Origin: Nautiliaceae bacterium
Lineage (GTDB): Bacteria > Campylobacterota > Campylobacteria > Campylobacterales > Nautiliaceae
Direction of reading: 5' to 3'
Length of the DNA stretch: 49,496 nucleotides
Assembly (NCBI GenBank): GCA_027062625.1
Contig: JAMOSZ010000015.1
Span: forward strand, 1-49,496
The translations under genes were made by a program, and so were the position numbers. Positions within the stretch are counted from its first letter, which is position 1, and each line of letters begins with the position of its first letter. Below the pieces are notes generated by a model. It was not told the DNA's origin. It made no database searches and saw nothing but the letters and a program-made list of their open reading frames with translations. Below, piece by piece: positions 25,245 through 36,345 of this stretch.

Positions 25245-26876
25245 TTACACTGAAAACCCAACTTCTTTATACCCTCCAAAATCACTCTTTAACTCTTTTT
25301 CAATAACCTCAACAAAATCGCTAACTCTAAAAACATCATCCCCTCTCATAGCAACTTTTAAAGCCGTATTTTTAATAACTACCTCAATTTGAGCTCCCGT
25401 TAGAGGGTATTTTGCCAATTTATTTACATCAAATCCATCTTCATATTTTGCCTCTTTTGGAAGTTTTATTTTCCAAAGTTTTACTCTATCTTTAAAAGAT
25501 GGTTTTTCAAATTTAACCTTAAAATCAAACCTCCTTGAAAAAGCCTCATCAATTGTCTCTAAAAGGTTAGTAGTAGCAATTAATATCCCATCAAATCTCT
25601 CAATTTGTTCTAAAAAAATATTTTGCATTTGATTGTGCATTTTATCTGCACTACTTATTGCATGAGTGCTTCTTGAAGAGAGAAATTGATCAGCTTCATT
25701 TAAAAGCAAAACCGGAGGAGTTTTTAGCTTATCGCTAATTTCATAATACTCATCAAAAAGCCTTCTTACATTCTTTTCACTCTCTCCAACATAAGCTGAG
25801 AGTATCTTACTTGAATCAAGCGATAAAATTGGCTTATTTAAAACATTTGCAATTGCATAAGCGCTCATAGTTTTTCCAGTCCCTGCTGGACCATAAAACA
25901 AAATCTTAGCGCTCATTATATTATCTTTTATCCCCCACTTTTTCAATTTCTCCAAAACTTTCTCATCAAATTGAGATAAAAATGTATCAATACTTTTTTT
26001 AGTAGCCTCTGATAAAATCAAATCACTTAAAGTAACACTTGGTTCTAACAAATCAAACATTGTATCTTTAATTAAAATATTAATTTTATGATTTTTCCTT
26101 GAAGAGACTAAATTTTCTAAAATATTATCAGTAATATAATACCTTCTACCTCCACCAAAAAAGTCACTCTCTTCAAAATCAATAAGCCCTTCATTTACTA
26201 ACTTTGAGTCTAAATCAACCAAAGAGATATTATCAATCATCTCTTCTAAATCATCACTAACAACTCCAAGTAAAGTTTCTAACACTCTTATATCATCATT
26301 ACTTCTTAAAAACTCTTCTCTTAAAAGCAAAAAGAAAATAATTTCTTCTTTTTTACTAAGCTCTAAACTTCTTAATAAATCAACTAAAAAAATTACCTCT
26401 TTTGTAGCAGATAATCTTTTTGCAATTCTTGTCTCAATAAGTCCTATTTTCTTTTTTAGAAAAGGAATTTTTATGGAGTGTTTGTTCTTTTTTTTGTGCA
26501 AATATAATTTATAATAAAGCTCAGCCCTCTCAAACTGCTCTTTTAAAAATTGAGATTCCTTTTCATAAGGAGAATCAATAACCTCAACATCCTCTTTATA
26601 TTCTAAAATTTCAAAAAACAAAGGAGAGAGTGAAATAGACTTAAAATATAAATCAAATAAAGAATTGCTATAAAACTCAACATTTACAAGCTCTTTTTCA
26701 TACAATTTTTTAATAATTTCTAGTTCATCTTTATCAAGTTTTACCAAATTCTTTACCGATACAACACTTTTATTATCTAACTTAGCTTTAAGCAAAGCCT
26801 TTAATATATCTAACTCTTTATCTGATAAAATAGCAAAATTAGTCTCTTGTGGATTTTGTAAAAATTTATATAGCAT
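25245..26876 (-). CDS. AAA+ ATPase of unknown function
   Basis: 543 aa; GPAGTGKTMSAYAIAN (Walker A), PVLLLNEADQFLSSRS (Walker B-like with Asn), ATTNLLETIDEAFSRRFDFKVKFEKP (sensor 1/Arg finger). Confidence 0.82.
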   Translation of the reverse strand: MLYKFLQNPQETNFAILSDKELDILKALLKAKLDNKSVVSVKNLVKLDKDELEIIKKLYEKELVNVEFYSNSLFDLYFKSISLSPLFFEILEYKEDVEVIDSPYEKESQFLKEQFERAELYYKLYLHKKKNKHSIKIPFLKKKIGLIETRIAKRLSATKEVIFLVDLLRSLELSKKEEIIFFLLLREEFLRSNDDIRVLETLLGVVSDDLEEMIDNISLVDLDSKLVNEGLIDFEESDFFGGGRRYYITDNILENLVSSRKNHKINILIKDTMFDLLEPSVTLSDLILSEATKKSIDTFLSQFDEKVLEKLKKWGIKDNIMSAKILFYGPAGTGKTMSAYAIANVLNKPILSLDSSKILSAYVGESEKNVRRLFDEYYEISDKLKTPPVLLLNEADQFLSSRSTHAISSADKMHNQMQNIFLEQIERFDGILIATTNLLETIDEAFSRRFDFKVKFEKPSFKDRVKLWKIKLPKEAKYEDGFDVNKLAKYPLTGAQIEVVIKNTALKVAMRGDDVFRVSDFVEVIEKELKSDFGGYKEVGFSV

Positions 26877-26923
26877 ATGGCTCCTTTTTGTTTATAATAT
26901 AATTTTATCAAAAAAGGATAAAG

Positions 26924-27580
26924 ATGCAGTTTGTATATTATGAAAATCCAACTTCTTACATTACACTAAAAGGGGAGCTTCACAAATACCTTTTTAAAGT
27001 AAGAAGAGCAAAAAAAGATGAAATAATAAACATACGAAACTTAAAAGATGACTACCTTTATCAATATGAAATTATAGAAATTAATAAAAAAGAAGCTACT
27101 TTAAAATTAAAAGAAAAAATTCTAAAACCCAACAAACCTCAAAAATTTTTCCACCTTGGATGGTGTATGATTGACCCTAAAAACATAGAAAAGACACTCC
27201 CTACTTTAAATGAAATTGGAGTTAGTAAGATAAGCTTTGTTTATTGTGATTTTTCTCAAAAAAATTTTAAACTCAATTTAGAAAGAATTAAAAAAATTTT
27301 AATCAATTCATCCCAACAATGCGGAAGAAGCGACATAATTGAAATTGAGATACTAAATTCTACCGATGAATTTAAAAAAAAGTATCCAAATTTTATAGCG
27401 GTTGATTTTAATGGCAAAGAGATTGAGTGTAAAGAGTATAAAAAGCCTTTTTTAATAGGACCTGAGGGAGGATTTTCTAAAAAAGAGAGAGAGATGTTTG
27501 ATCAAAAAGTGAGATTAAAAGGGTTTATTTTAAGAAGTGAGAGTGCTGCTTGTGCTATTGCAAGTAAAATTTTACTTTAA
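26924..27580 (+). CDS. rsmE: 16S rRNA (uracil1498-N3)-methyltransferase
   Basis: [43 protein letters not shown]. Confidence 0.92.
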   Translation: MQFVYYENPTSYITLKGELHKYLFKVRRAKKDEIINIRNLKDDYLYQYEIIEINKKEATLKLKEKILKPNKPQKFFHLGWCMIDPKNIEKTLPTLNEIGVSKISFVYCDFSQKNFKLNLERIKKILINSSQQCGRSDIIEIEILNSTDEFKKKYPNFIAVDFNGKEIECKEYKKPFLIGPEGGFSKKEREMFDQKVRLKGFILRSESAACAIASKILL

Positions 27581-28156
27581 CACATCTAAAATAAGTTTAG
27601 CAAGAGTTAGTGCTTTGAATCTATGAGAAATTTTATCTTTAATCTCACTATCAAGCTCCCCTAATGTCTTATCAAATCCATTTGGAATAAAAATTGGATC
27701 ATACCCAAAGCCTTTTTCTCCTCTTTTGGTATCAATTACTCTTCCTCTCATAAATCCGTGAGTAGTAAATATCCCATAAGGGGTAGCAAGCGCAATTGCG
27801 GATGTATAAAAAGCTTTTGAAGTTTTGATATTTCTTTTTTTAAGCTCACTAATTAATTTTTCTAAATTTTCCTTATCACTTGCTCCATCTCCTGCATACC
27901 TTGCTGAATAAATCCCAGGCTCTCCATCTAACGCTTCTACACTAATACCACTATCATCAGCCAATACAATATCATTTGGAAAAAATTTAGCAACTTCTTT
28001 TGCCTTAATAACTGCATTCTCTTTAAAACTTTTACCATCTTCTTTTATCTCAAAAGGCTTTACAAAATCACTATACACAAAAACATCATACCCTCTTAAA
28101 ATCCTCTTTATCTCCTCTAATTTACCTTTATTTTGACTCGCTATAATTATTCTCAT
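27572..28156 (-). CDS. rdgB: XTP/dITP diphosphatase (RdgB/HAM1)
   Basis: [20 protein letters not shown]...[25 protein letters not shown]...[10 protein letters not shown]. Start set at internal ATG 28156. Confidence 0.95.
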   Translation of the reverse strand: MRIIIASQNKGKLEEIKRILRGYDVFVYSDFVKPFEIKEDGKSFKENAVIKAKEVAKFFPNDIVLADDSGISVEALDGEPGIYSARYAGDGASDKENLEKLISELKKRNIKTSKAFYTSAIALATPYGIFTTHGFMRGRVIDTKRGEKGFGYDPIFIPNGFDKTLGELDSEIKDKISHRFKALTLAKLILDVLK

Positions 28157-28166
28157 AAAATCTCCT

Positions 28167-30236
28167 TTATAAAGGTTTTGGAGGGGAGAAATAATAGCCT
28201 TGAAAATAATCAACTCCCATTGATTTTAAAAGCTCAAATATCTCCTCACTCTCTACAAACTCAGCAATTGTTTTTATATTCATCTCTTTTGCGAAAGAGA
28301 CAATTGTTTTAATCATAATTCTTGATTGGGTATCTTCTAAAATATTTTTTATCAAACTTCCATCAATCTTAACCCCATCTGGATGGAGTTTTAAAAGATA
28401 ATCAAAATTACTATACCCACTCCCAAAATCATCAATATAAATCTTACATCCAATTGATTTAACTTTATTTAAAAATTCTTTTACTTTCTCCGATTTTGAA
28501 ACATCTTCGTTTTCAACTATTTCAAAAGTTATTCTCTGAGGCTTTTCAAAGCAACTAAGCTTACTTATAATCTCCTCTCTCATCTTCTCATCATCAATAT
28601 CCTCTAATGAGAGATTTATTGAGACATTTATACCTTTTTTCTTTACAATATCCAAAACTTTATTAAACATAATATGAGTTATATCCAAGTAAAGCATAGA
28701 TTTTCTTGCAATATCTAAAAAGAAATATGGCGAAATTACCTTACCATCTTCATCAATCATCCTAACAAGTGCTTCATATTTTACAACTCTTTTATTTTTA
28801 TCAACAATTGGTTGAAAAAATGGCTCAATTCTATTCTCTTTTATAGCTTTTTTTAATTTTTTAAGCCACAAAATTGTATCTTCATAACTCTTCTTAAAAG
28901 AATCTAAATCATCTCCAAGCACAATATCCTTTTTAATCTCTTTTGCTTTATTTAAAGCAACCTCAGCATTTAAATAATCTTTCTCAATAATACTTCCTCC
29001 AATTCTAAATTTTACAATAATTTCATTATTATCAATAATATAAGGTTCTTCTAAAAATTTCAAAATTTTAGAAGCTACAAAGAAAAACTTACCTCTTTCC
29101 ATTACATCATTAAATACTAACGCAAACTCATCAATATCAATATGATAAATCTCAAACTTATACTTCCTAGCAAGTTTTTTTAGTCTATTTGAGACTTCAA
29201 GTATCAGTTTATCCGCAATCTCCGTTCCAAAATAGTTGTTAATTTCTCTAAATTTATCAATATTAACAAGCATTAAGGCTCTTTTTTTATAATCTTCTAA
29301 AAATTTATTTCTGTTTGGAATATGAGTAATTGAATTATAATAGAGTTTATGGAAAAGTTCTTTTTTATACTCTTTAATTGTTTCAATAGTTCTATTTATC
29401 ATAATCTTTAAATTTTCAAAATCTAAATAGTGCATTTTAACAAGCAAAGGCACATAAATACCTTTTGATACTTTCTCTTTAAAAAATTTTAAAATCTTAT
29501 CAATATCTGAAATTATGTTTTTATAAATCCTATACACAAGATAAATCCCTATACTAAGCACAAAAACAAGTAAAAAACCAGATATCATAAAAACCAATAA
29601 AACCTCTTTATTAACCTTAGAAATTGGCACAACAATAGACAAAATTCCTCTTAACTCTCCAACTTTATATCCAAAAGCTTTATTACCATACCTCTTAATA
29701 AGTTTTTTATAGATAAAAGGTGGCACATCCTTTTTTGGATCTCCGTGACATTTAAGACAAGATGGCTTTACTCTAAGAACATATGCATAATAAAGACGCT
29801 TTGTAAAATTACCATTTATCATAGAATGATAATTATATACTTCCCAAAACTCTTTTGCATTTTTATGAGTTTTAAAATAGTTTATCGCTTTTAAATCATA
29901 ATAAGTTGGCTTATCTTTTTGATTTCTATACCTATCAGAAACTTGCCTAATAAAAAACTCCCTACTATCAGAAATAATTTCAGCCGCTTCATTAGTAACT
30001 TTTGCAGGAGTACAAGCAAAAAAAGAGACATTTTTATCAAAAGGTTTTATATGAGTAGAAATTTTAGACAAATAGCCCCTGTAAGCGAGTATCGTAGTAG
30101 CAACCATTCTGGCTTTTTCAACTTCTTGCTTTACAAAAATATTATTTATCAAAAAATACAAAAGCCAAAATGAAAAGATAACACTAACAAATACAATCAC
30201 AAATGCAACAAAGAGGTCTTGCTTTAACTTCTTCAT
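28167..30236 (-). CDS. Periplasmic DUF3365-type c-heme sensor with degenerate GGDEF and EAL domains
   Basis: [11 protein letters not shown] heme motif between TM segments; [10 protein letters not shown] at the GGDEF position; [58 protein letters not shown] motifs. Confidence 0.88.
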   Translation of the reverse strand: MKKLKQDLFVAFVIVFVSVIFSFWLLYFLINNIFVKQEVEKARMVATTILAYRGYLSKISTHIKPFDKNVSFFACTPAKVTNEAAEIISDSREFFIRQVSDRYRNQKDKPTYYDLKAINYFKTHKNAKEFWEVYNYHSMINGNFTKRLYYAYVLRVKPSCLKCHGDPKKDVPPFIYKKLIKRYGNKAFGYKVGELRGILSIVVPISKVNKEVLLVFMISGFLLVFVLSIGIYLVYRIYKNIISDIDKILKFFKEKVSKGIYVPLLVKMHYLDFENLKIMINRTIETIKEYKKELFHKLYYNSITHIPNRNKFLEDYKKRALMLVNIDKFREINNYFGTEIADKLILEVSNRLKKLARKYKFEIYHIDIDEFALVFNDVMERGKFFFVASKILKFLEEPYIIDNNEIIVKFRIGGSIIEKDYLNAEVALNKAKEIKKDIVLGDDLDSFKKSYEDTILWLKKLKKAIKENRIEPFFQPIVDKNKRVVKYEALVRMIDEDGKVISPYFFLDIARKSMLYLDITHIMFNKVLDIVKKKGINVSINLSLEDIDDEKMREEIISKLSCFEKPQRITFEIVENEDVSKSEKVKEFLNKVKSIGCKIYIDDFGSGYSNFDYLLKLHPDGVKIDGSLIKNILEDTQSRIMIKTIVSFAKEMNIKTIAEFVESEEIFELLKSMGVDYFQGYYFSPPKPL

Positions 30237-30267
30237 TTTTTAAAGAAATTATAACAAAATGGAGAGA

Positions 30268-33200
30268 TTAAATCTCCTCCATTCCGTATCTTATATGTTT
30301 TTCTTTTTTATGTTTAGAGATTAAATATCTCCAATAAAGAATTGGGACAACTATAACTGATAAAAGAGTAGAAGCAAGCACTCCAAAAATCAGTGCAACA
30401 GCAAGCCCTTGCCAAACTGGGTCTAAAACAATAACCAACGAAGCCAAAATAATTGCAAGTGCGGTTAGAATAATTGGTCTAAATCTTGTAGCTGCTGCTT
30501 CAATTATTGCTTCATTAATACTTCTACCTTGTTCTAACAACTCATCAGTAAAGTCAATAAGTAAAAGTGAATTTCTAACAACAATTCCAGCTAAGGCAAT
30601 AAATCCAATCATACTTGTTGCGGTAAAGTAAGTTTTACTATGGAAAAATGTTAATGTAATCCAATTCATTAGAGCATGTCCTGGAAGAACTCCTATAAAT
30701 GTTAGAGGAACCGCCGCAAGCACAATTCTTGGCACACGGAAATTTTTATAGTATGCAACCATCAATAGATAAATCAAGATAACCGCAACTCCAAATGCAC
30801 TTCCAAGATCACGAAATACATCAAAAGTAAGCTCCCACTCTCCTCCCCAAATTAAATCATACTTTTTACCAGTTTTCTCATCAATAGCTTGTAAATTAAG
30901 TCTTGGATTCCCATCATAAATAATTTTATATCCAGGAATTCCTTTTTCTTTTAAATAGTTAAAAATTTCAAGAAGTGCGTATAAACTTCCTCTTTTATCC
31001 ATCTCACCAGTTACCATTACCATTGGGCGAAGGTCTTTGCTTGTAATCATTCCATCAAACGGAGCTGGAATAATTTTTACTACTTCTTTTAAAGCAATAA
31101 GCTTTCCAGTAGTTGGTGACATAATTTTAATTTTATCAAGCTCCTCAATACTATCTCTTGCTTTTTTATCAAACCTTACAAAAATTCCAACCTGTTCTTT
31201 TTCACTTGGAATATGAGCAAGACTAATAACAGCACCCCTAATCCCCATTCCAAGAATTTTTGCAATTTGATCTGTTGTAATTCCATAAAGTGCCGCTTTT
31301 TCTTTATCTGGAATGATTTTATACTTGATAATTTGTCTATCTCTCATAATGTCAATATCAACAACTTTTGGAGTTTTTTTATAAATCTCTTCAATATAAT
31401 TTGCAAGTTTAAGTCTTCCCTCTTCATCCCCACCAAACACTTGCATAAGCAAAGTAGCAATAACTGGTGGTCCTGGTGGGTCTTCTACTAATTTGATGTT
31501 GGCGTTATAAAAACTACATTTACTTTGAATAATAGGTCTTAAACGACTAACCATATCAATTGAACTCTCTTTTCTACCTTTCTCTTTTGGATATAAATTT
31601 ACCCTAATCTCTCCATAATTCTCACCCTGCTTCATAGAGCTACCTCTTAAAAGCCCGTTAAAATCAACAACTCCACTAATTCCAATAAATTGCTCAAAAT
31701 CGTGAATTTCTGGTTCTTTGCTTAAAATATCAGCCACACAATTGCTAACTTGGGTAGTAGCATCAATACTACTTCCCTTTGGCAAGTCAATAGTGATATT
31801 GAATGTATTTTTATTTGCACTTGGAAGCATCTTAAATAAAACTATCTTAAACACAGGCAAAGCCATACTTCCAAGTAACGCAACAATTAAAACCGTAAAG
31901 AATATAGCTCTTTTTAAAGTTGAATTTAATAAAGGTTCAAGTATTCCTTTAAAGATTTTGTAAGTTTTTGTCTTTCTAATATCAAATGGCTCTTTATTAT
32001 GTTTATGCTCTGGCAAAAATTTAACCGCAGCCCATGGAGTAAAAATATATGCAACAAAAAGCGATGCAATCATAGCAACAGGAACATTAAAAGGAATTGG
32101 TCTCATATAAGGACCCATCATACCAGTAACGAAAAACATTGGCACAAACGCTAAAATAATAGCCAAAGTTGCTATATTTGTAGGATTACCAATCTCATTT
32201 GTCGCATAAATTGCCGCATATTCACGAGGTTTATCTCCAATTTCAAAATGTCTATGAATATTTTCAATAACAATAATTGCACTATCTACCAAAAGTCCAA
32301 GTGAGAGGATAAGTGCAAAGAGTGTAATTCTATTTATTGTTTGTCCAGCAAGCATTCCAATAAAGAGTGTGATTGAGAGAATAAGTGGAACCGTGAATAA
32401 AACTATCGCAGCCTCTCTTATTCCAAGCATTAATACAAGTAAAATAAAGATAATCACAAGTGAGATAAATAAGTGATAAATAAGCTCATTAACCGCGTGA
32501 TTTGCTTTTTCTCCATCATTTCTGGTAATGTAAACTTTAACATCTTTTGGAAGAGTTTTTTTAAGCTCTTCCATCTTCTTAATCACCGCCTCAGCTACAA
32601 ATACCGCATTGCTTCCTCTTTTTTTAGCAATAAAGATAGTTACTTGATTTAGCTTCTGACCAACTGGAAATTTATTAACTTCCTTTCCAGCAATCAAAGG
32701 GTCAACATAAAATGCTTTTCCACCCTCAAAGTAAGTTTTATGTTTATGTTGATAATCAACTCCATCTTCAACTTTTGCAATGTCTTTTATATAAATTGGT
32801 CTTCCCATATAGTTTGCAACAATTAAATTTTCAACATCTTTTACCGATTTGATAAATCCATCAAATTCAACTGGAATTGAATACTTTTTATTATCAGTCC
32901 CACCAAGTGGATAATCAACATTTGCTCCTTTTAGAGCCATTGCTATTTGACCAAGTGAGAGATGATAAGCTGCAAGTTTTTGAGGGTCAACTATAATATT
33001 AAATTGTCTCTTATGTCCCCCCTTAATTCCTACAATACTTACATTCTTAACCTCAGCAAGTGGGCTTAGAAGTCTTTGAGCGATTCTATAAAGCTGAGCA
33101 TCATTGTAAGTTTTACTTGATAAAGCAAAAGTAACAATTGGCACTTCATCAATATCAATAGGTTTTACAAGAGGAGGCATAACCCCTTTTGGCATTTTAT

Positions 33201-33738
33201 CCATATTTTGCATAACTCTATCATAGAGTTTTGTCATACTTCTTACTTTATCCTCTCCAATTTTAAATCTAACAGTTACAATCCCTACACTATTCATTGC
33301 CATACCATAAACATGCTTAACCCCAGTCATAGCCTTTAACTCTCTTGCAAGAGGCTCAACTACAATATTTTGAACTTCTTTTGAGCTTGCCCCAGGATAG
33401 ATAACAATAACATTTGCAGCAGGCACATCAATTTGAGGATTTTCCTCTCTTGGAGTTAAAAGGAGTGCTATTAATCCCATTAACATAAAAACAATAGCCA
33501 AAACAGGTGTTAGAGGATTTTTTAAAAACATCCTTGCAAGTTTTCCAGCAATATTAAGTTTTAACTCCTCTTCAACCTTTTTTAATTCTGCTTCTTCTGC
33601 GGCAATTTCTGCTTCAATTTTTTTTATCTCTTCTTCAAAAGTTTTAATCTCATCAATATCACAACTACCAAGCTTTTTTTCTTGAAGCTCTCTTTTTTTT
33701 GCTTCTAAGAGTTTTTTTAGATTTTGAATTCTACTCAT
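30268..33738 (-). CDS. RND efflux transporter permease with N-terminal coiled-coil extension
   Basis: 1156 aa; MGLIALLLTPREENPQIDVPAANVIVIYPGASSKEVQNIVVEPLARELKAMTGV; LGLLVDSAIIVIENIHRH; repeated RND halves. Confidence 0.95.
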   Translation of the reverse strand: MSRIQNLKKLLEAKKRELQEKKLGSCDIDEIKTFEEEIKKIEAEIAAEEAELKKVEEELKLNIAGKLARMFLKNPLTPVLAIVFMLMGLIALLLTPREENPQIDVPAANVIVIYPGASSKEVQNIVVEPLARELKAMTGVKHVYGMAMNSVGIVTVRFKIGEDKVRSMTKLYDRVMQNMDKMPKGVMPPLVKPIDIDEVPIVTFALSSKTYNDAQLYRIAQRLLSPLAEVKNVSIVGIKGGHKRQFNIIVDPQKLAAYHLSLGQIAMALKGANVDYPLGGTDNKKYSIPVEFDGFIKSVKDVENLIVANYMGRPIYIKDIAKVEDGVDYQHKHKTYFEGGKAFYVDPLIAGKEVNKFPVGQKLNQVTIFIAKKRGSNAVFVAEAVIKKMEELKKTLPKDVKVYITRNDGEKANHAVNELIYHLFISLVIIFILLVLMLGIREAAIVLFTVPLILSITLFIGMLAGQTINRITLFALILSLGLLVDSAIIVIENIHRHFEIGDKPREYAAIYATNEIGNPTNIATLAIILAFVPMFFVTGMMGPYMRPIPFNVPVAMIASLFVAYIFTPWAAVKFLPEHKHNKEPFDIRKTKTYKIFKGILEPLLNSTLKRAIFFTVLIVALLGSMALPVFKIVLFKMLPSANKNTFNITIDLPKGSSIDATTQVSNCVADILSKEPEIHDFEQFIGISGVVDFNGLLRGSSMKQGENYGEIRVNLYPKEKGRKESSIDMVSRLRPIIQSKCSFYNANIKLVEDPPGPPVIATLLMQVFGGDEEGRLKLANYIEEIYKKTPKVVDIDIMRDRQIIKYKIIPDKEKAALYGITTDQIAKILGMGIRGAVISLAHIPSEKEQVGIFVRFDKKARDSIEELDKIKIMSPTTGKLIALKEVVKIIPAPFDGMITSKDLRPMVMVTGEMDKRGSLYALLEIFNYLKEKGIPGYKIIYDGNPRLNLQAIDEKTGKKYDLIWGGEWELTFDVFRDLGSAFGVAVILIYLLMVAYYKNFRVPRIVLAAVPLTFIGVLPGHALMNWITLTFFHSKTYFTATSMIGFIALAGIVVRNSLLLIDFTDELLEQGRSINEAIIEAAATRFRPIILTALAIILASLVIVLDPVWQGLAVALIFGVLASTLLSVIVVPILYWRYLISKHKKEKHIRYGMEEI

Positions 33739-33747
33739 TCACAACTC

Positions 33748-34785
33748 CTATAATCTTTGTCCATCAACTAAATTTGCTGGTGGATAAAGAATTACTTTCT
33801 CACCACCTCTTAATCCTTTAACCGCAATAAAATCTTTAATCTGAGCAATTTGCTTAACTGGCACAAAATGAACAACATCTGAATTATCAACCACAAATAC
33901 TCCAACTATCCCACCTCTTGTAGTTAACGCCGCAAAAGGCACCAATACTGCTTCTTTTTTACCAAGAGTTACAATCGCTTTTGCATACATTCCAGGAAGA
34001 AGCCCTTTATGATTTTCAAAAGAGTATTTAACTACAAAAGAGTGAGTAAAACTATCTCCTGCTGGAATAATAGTGCTAACTTTTGCATCATAACTCTTTT
34101 TAAGAGCTGGCACATAAATCTTAACTGGCATTCCTACTCTAAATTTATCAATATCACTCTCTTTAATTGTACTTTTTGCTTTAATAAAGTGAATATCACT
34201 AAGCACAATTACTGGATATCCAGGAAGTGCCATTTCAGCTACTTTTTTCATTTTAGAAGTTACAACCCCATCAATTGGAGAAGTTACTTTTGCGTATTTC
34301 ATTTGAGCTTTTGCCCTATCAAGCCCCGCCTTAGCTTGTTTTAACATACCTCTTGCCATTTCAACTTGTTTTTGTCTAATTTGCATCATAAGTTTCATCT
34401 TTTCAAAATCTCTTTTACTAACTGCTCCATTTTGATAGAGATTTTTAAATCTCTCATAATCTTTTTTAGCATCGGCAAAACTCATCTCTGCCATCAAAAG
34501 CCCACTTCTTGCTTGAATAACCGCTCCTCTTGCTTGATTAATCATTGAATAAATATCAGCTGGGTCAACTTCAAACAAAGTATCACCCTTTTTTACCAAA
34601 TCGCCCTCTTCAACAGAAATAGACTTAATATATCCCATAAGCCTCGTAGATACCATTACTTGTTTTGGCGAATAAATTTGAGCAATATAGCTTTTTTTGA
34701 TATCTATTGTCTTTTTTATAGCCATTGCAAACTCTAAGGCAAATAACGATGCTACACTAAGACCAATTGCAATTAATTTCTTCAT
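33748..34785 (-). CDS. RND efflux periplasmic adaptor (membrane fusion protein)
   Basis: VSTRLMGYIKSISVEEGDLVKKGDTLFEVDPADI...AKVTSPIDGVVTSK. Confidence 0.93.
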   Translation of the reverse strand: MKKLIAIGLSVASLFALEFAMAIKKTIDIKKSYIAQIYSPKQVMVSTRLMGYIKSISVEEGDLVKKGDTLFEVDPADIYSMINQARGAVIQARSGLLMAEMSFADAKKDYERFKNLYQNGAVSKRDFEKMKLMMQIRQKQVEMARGMLKQAKAGLDRAKAQMKYAKVTSPIDGVVTSKMKKVAEMALPGYPVIVLSDIHFIKAKSTIKESDIDKFRVGMPVKIYVPALKKSYDAKVSTIIPAGDSFTHSFVVKYSFENHKGLLPGMYAKAIVTLGKKEAVLVPFAALTTRGGIVGVFVVDNSDVVHFVPVKQIAQIKDFIAVKGLRGGEKVILYPPANLVDGQRL

Positions 34786-36245
34786 TTACTCTCCTTTAAT
34801 AACTTTTCTAAGGAATTTAAATCAATCCTATAAACCATTTTTTTCTTTTGCAAAGATTTAACTTGATTAACCAAATCTCCCATTGCTTCTTTAAGCTCAG
34901 CCGCTGCTATTGCTTCATCATATTTTGCTTTAATAAGCTCAGCCCTTGCTTTTCTTGCATCAGCCTCTTTCATCAAAAGGATTGGCATGCTAACCATTCC
35001 TTGTTTATACATATATTCATACTTTTTTAATATCTCTTCTGCAAGTTCTTTATTTGCAATTTTCTCTTTTACAATCGCCCTTTTAGCTTTGTAATTTAGA
35101 TACTTTTGCTCCACATCAAGCAAAACCCCTCTTTTCATATATTTATAATAATATCCCGTTTGAACAGCTGCAAGTTTTGCTTCTTGAATTTTTGCTCCAA
35201 TACTCTTATCAAAAATATTCCATTTAAGTCCAGCCGCTGCTAAATAGTAATCTTTATCCGAAGAGAGAGTTGGAGTGTTATCATTCCACCCATATTCAAG
35301 ATGAGCTCCAACCATTGGATATTTCGCTGATTCTTCAAATTTTACTTTTGCTTGCATAGTTTCTACATTTTTTTTCATCCACTTCAAATCCCCTCTATTT
35401 TTAAGAGCGATTTTTTGAAGAGTCTTTAAAGATGCGTTTTTGGGGATTAAAGTTTTAAAATCTTTAACTTCACTTATATACTCATCTCCTGTTAAAAATC
35501 TAAGATAGCTAAGTGCAAGAGCATATTTATTTTTTGCCTCAATCAACATTGCATCAATCTCTTTATCTCTCTTTTCCACTTGTAATAAATCAGTTTTAGT
35601 AGCCATACCCTGAGAATAGAAATCTTTCACAACTTTTACAAAAGTAGAAGTTGTCTCTTTTGCTTTTTGAAGAGCTTTTATAAAATACTTAGCAGCCACA
35701 GCTCCGTTATAAGCTTTTAAAACTTCAACTCCAAGTTTATTTTTATCTTGACTATATTTAAACTTATTTGCCAACACTTGAAGCTTGGCCATCTTTTTTG
35801 CATAAGTTAATTTCCACCCGGTAAAAATTGGAACCTCATACACAAATTTTGTCTTAAAGTTTGTCCTTGCATCTGGATAATTTAAATCTTTTGGCTCAAT
35901 TGCCAAAACCTGTGCACCTGATACAGTCCCTCCCATAAGTCCAGGCATTTTTGCTAAAAAATCAGCAAAACCAAAATCTCTAAATGTAGCCTCCCTACTT
36001 TCAAGTTTCATCCCAAACACATACATTGCATTATTTGTCCTACTAACCTCTTCACTAAAAATAAGTTTCCCCCAATCATAACTTTTAGCCTCTTTTAATT
36101 TAGCCTTAGCTTTGTCAATTTCTATCTTTTTTGCTTTAAGTTCTAAATTATTATTTAAAGCCTCATTTAAAGCTTCATTAAAACTTATAGTCTTAGCAAA
36201 TATAATAGTTGACAAAGCGGCTGAGAGGATTAAAATTTTTTTCAT
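34782..36245 (-). CDS. TolC-family outer membrane efflux protein
   Basis: Signal peptide, coiled-coil repeats, YSQGMATKTDLLQVEKRDKEIDAMLIEAKNKY typical of OEP domains; third gene of RND operon. Confidence 0.9.
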   Translation of the reverse strand: MKKILILSAALSTIIFAKTISFNEALNEALNNNLELKAKKIEIDKAKAKLKEAKSYDWGKLIFSEEVSRTNNAMYVFGMKLESREATFRDFGFADFLAKMPGLMGGTVSGAQVLAIEPKDLNYPDARTNFKTKFVYEVPIFTGWKLTYAKKMAKLQVLANKFKYSQDKNKLGVEVLKAYNGAVAAKYFIKALQKAKETTSTFVKVVKDFYSQGMATKTDLLQVEKRDKEIDAMLIEAKNKYALALSYLRFLTGDEYISEVKDFKTLIPKNASLKTLQKIALKNRGDLKWMKKNVETMQAKVKFEESAKYPMVGAHLEYGWNDNTPTLSSDKDYYLAAAGLKWNIFDKSIGAKIQEAKLAAVQTGYYYKYMKRGVLLDVEQKYLNYKAKRAIVKEKIANKELAEEILKKYEYMYKQGMVSMPILLMKEADARKARAELIKAKYDEAIAAAELKEAMGDLVNQVKSLQKKKMVYRIDLNSLEKLLKESK

Positions 36246-36345
36246 ACCGCTCCTTTTTGAGTGAATTCTAACAAAAACTTAATAATAATTAATGGATTAT
36301 AAGAAAAAGTTATAAGAAGAAAAGGAAAAAAGGAGAAAAAAAGTA

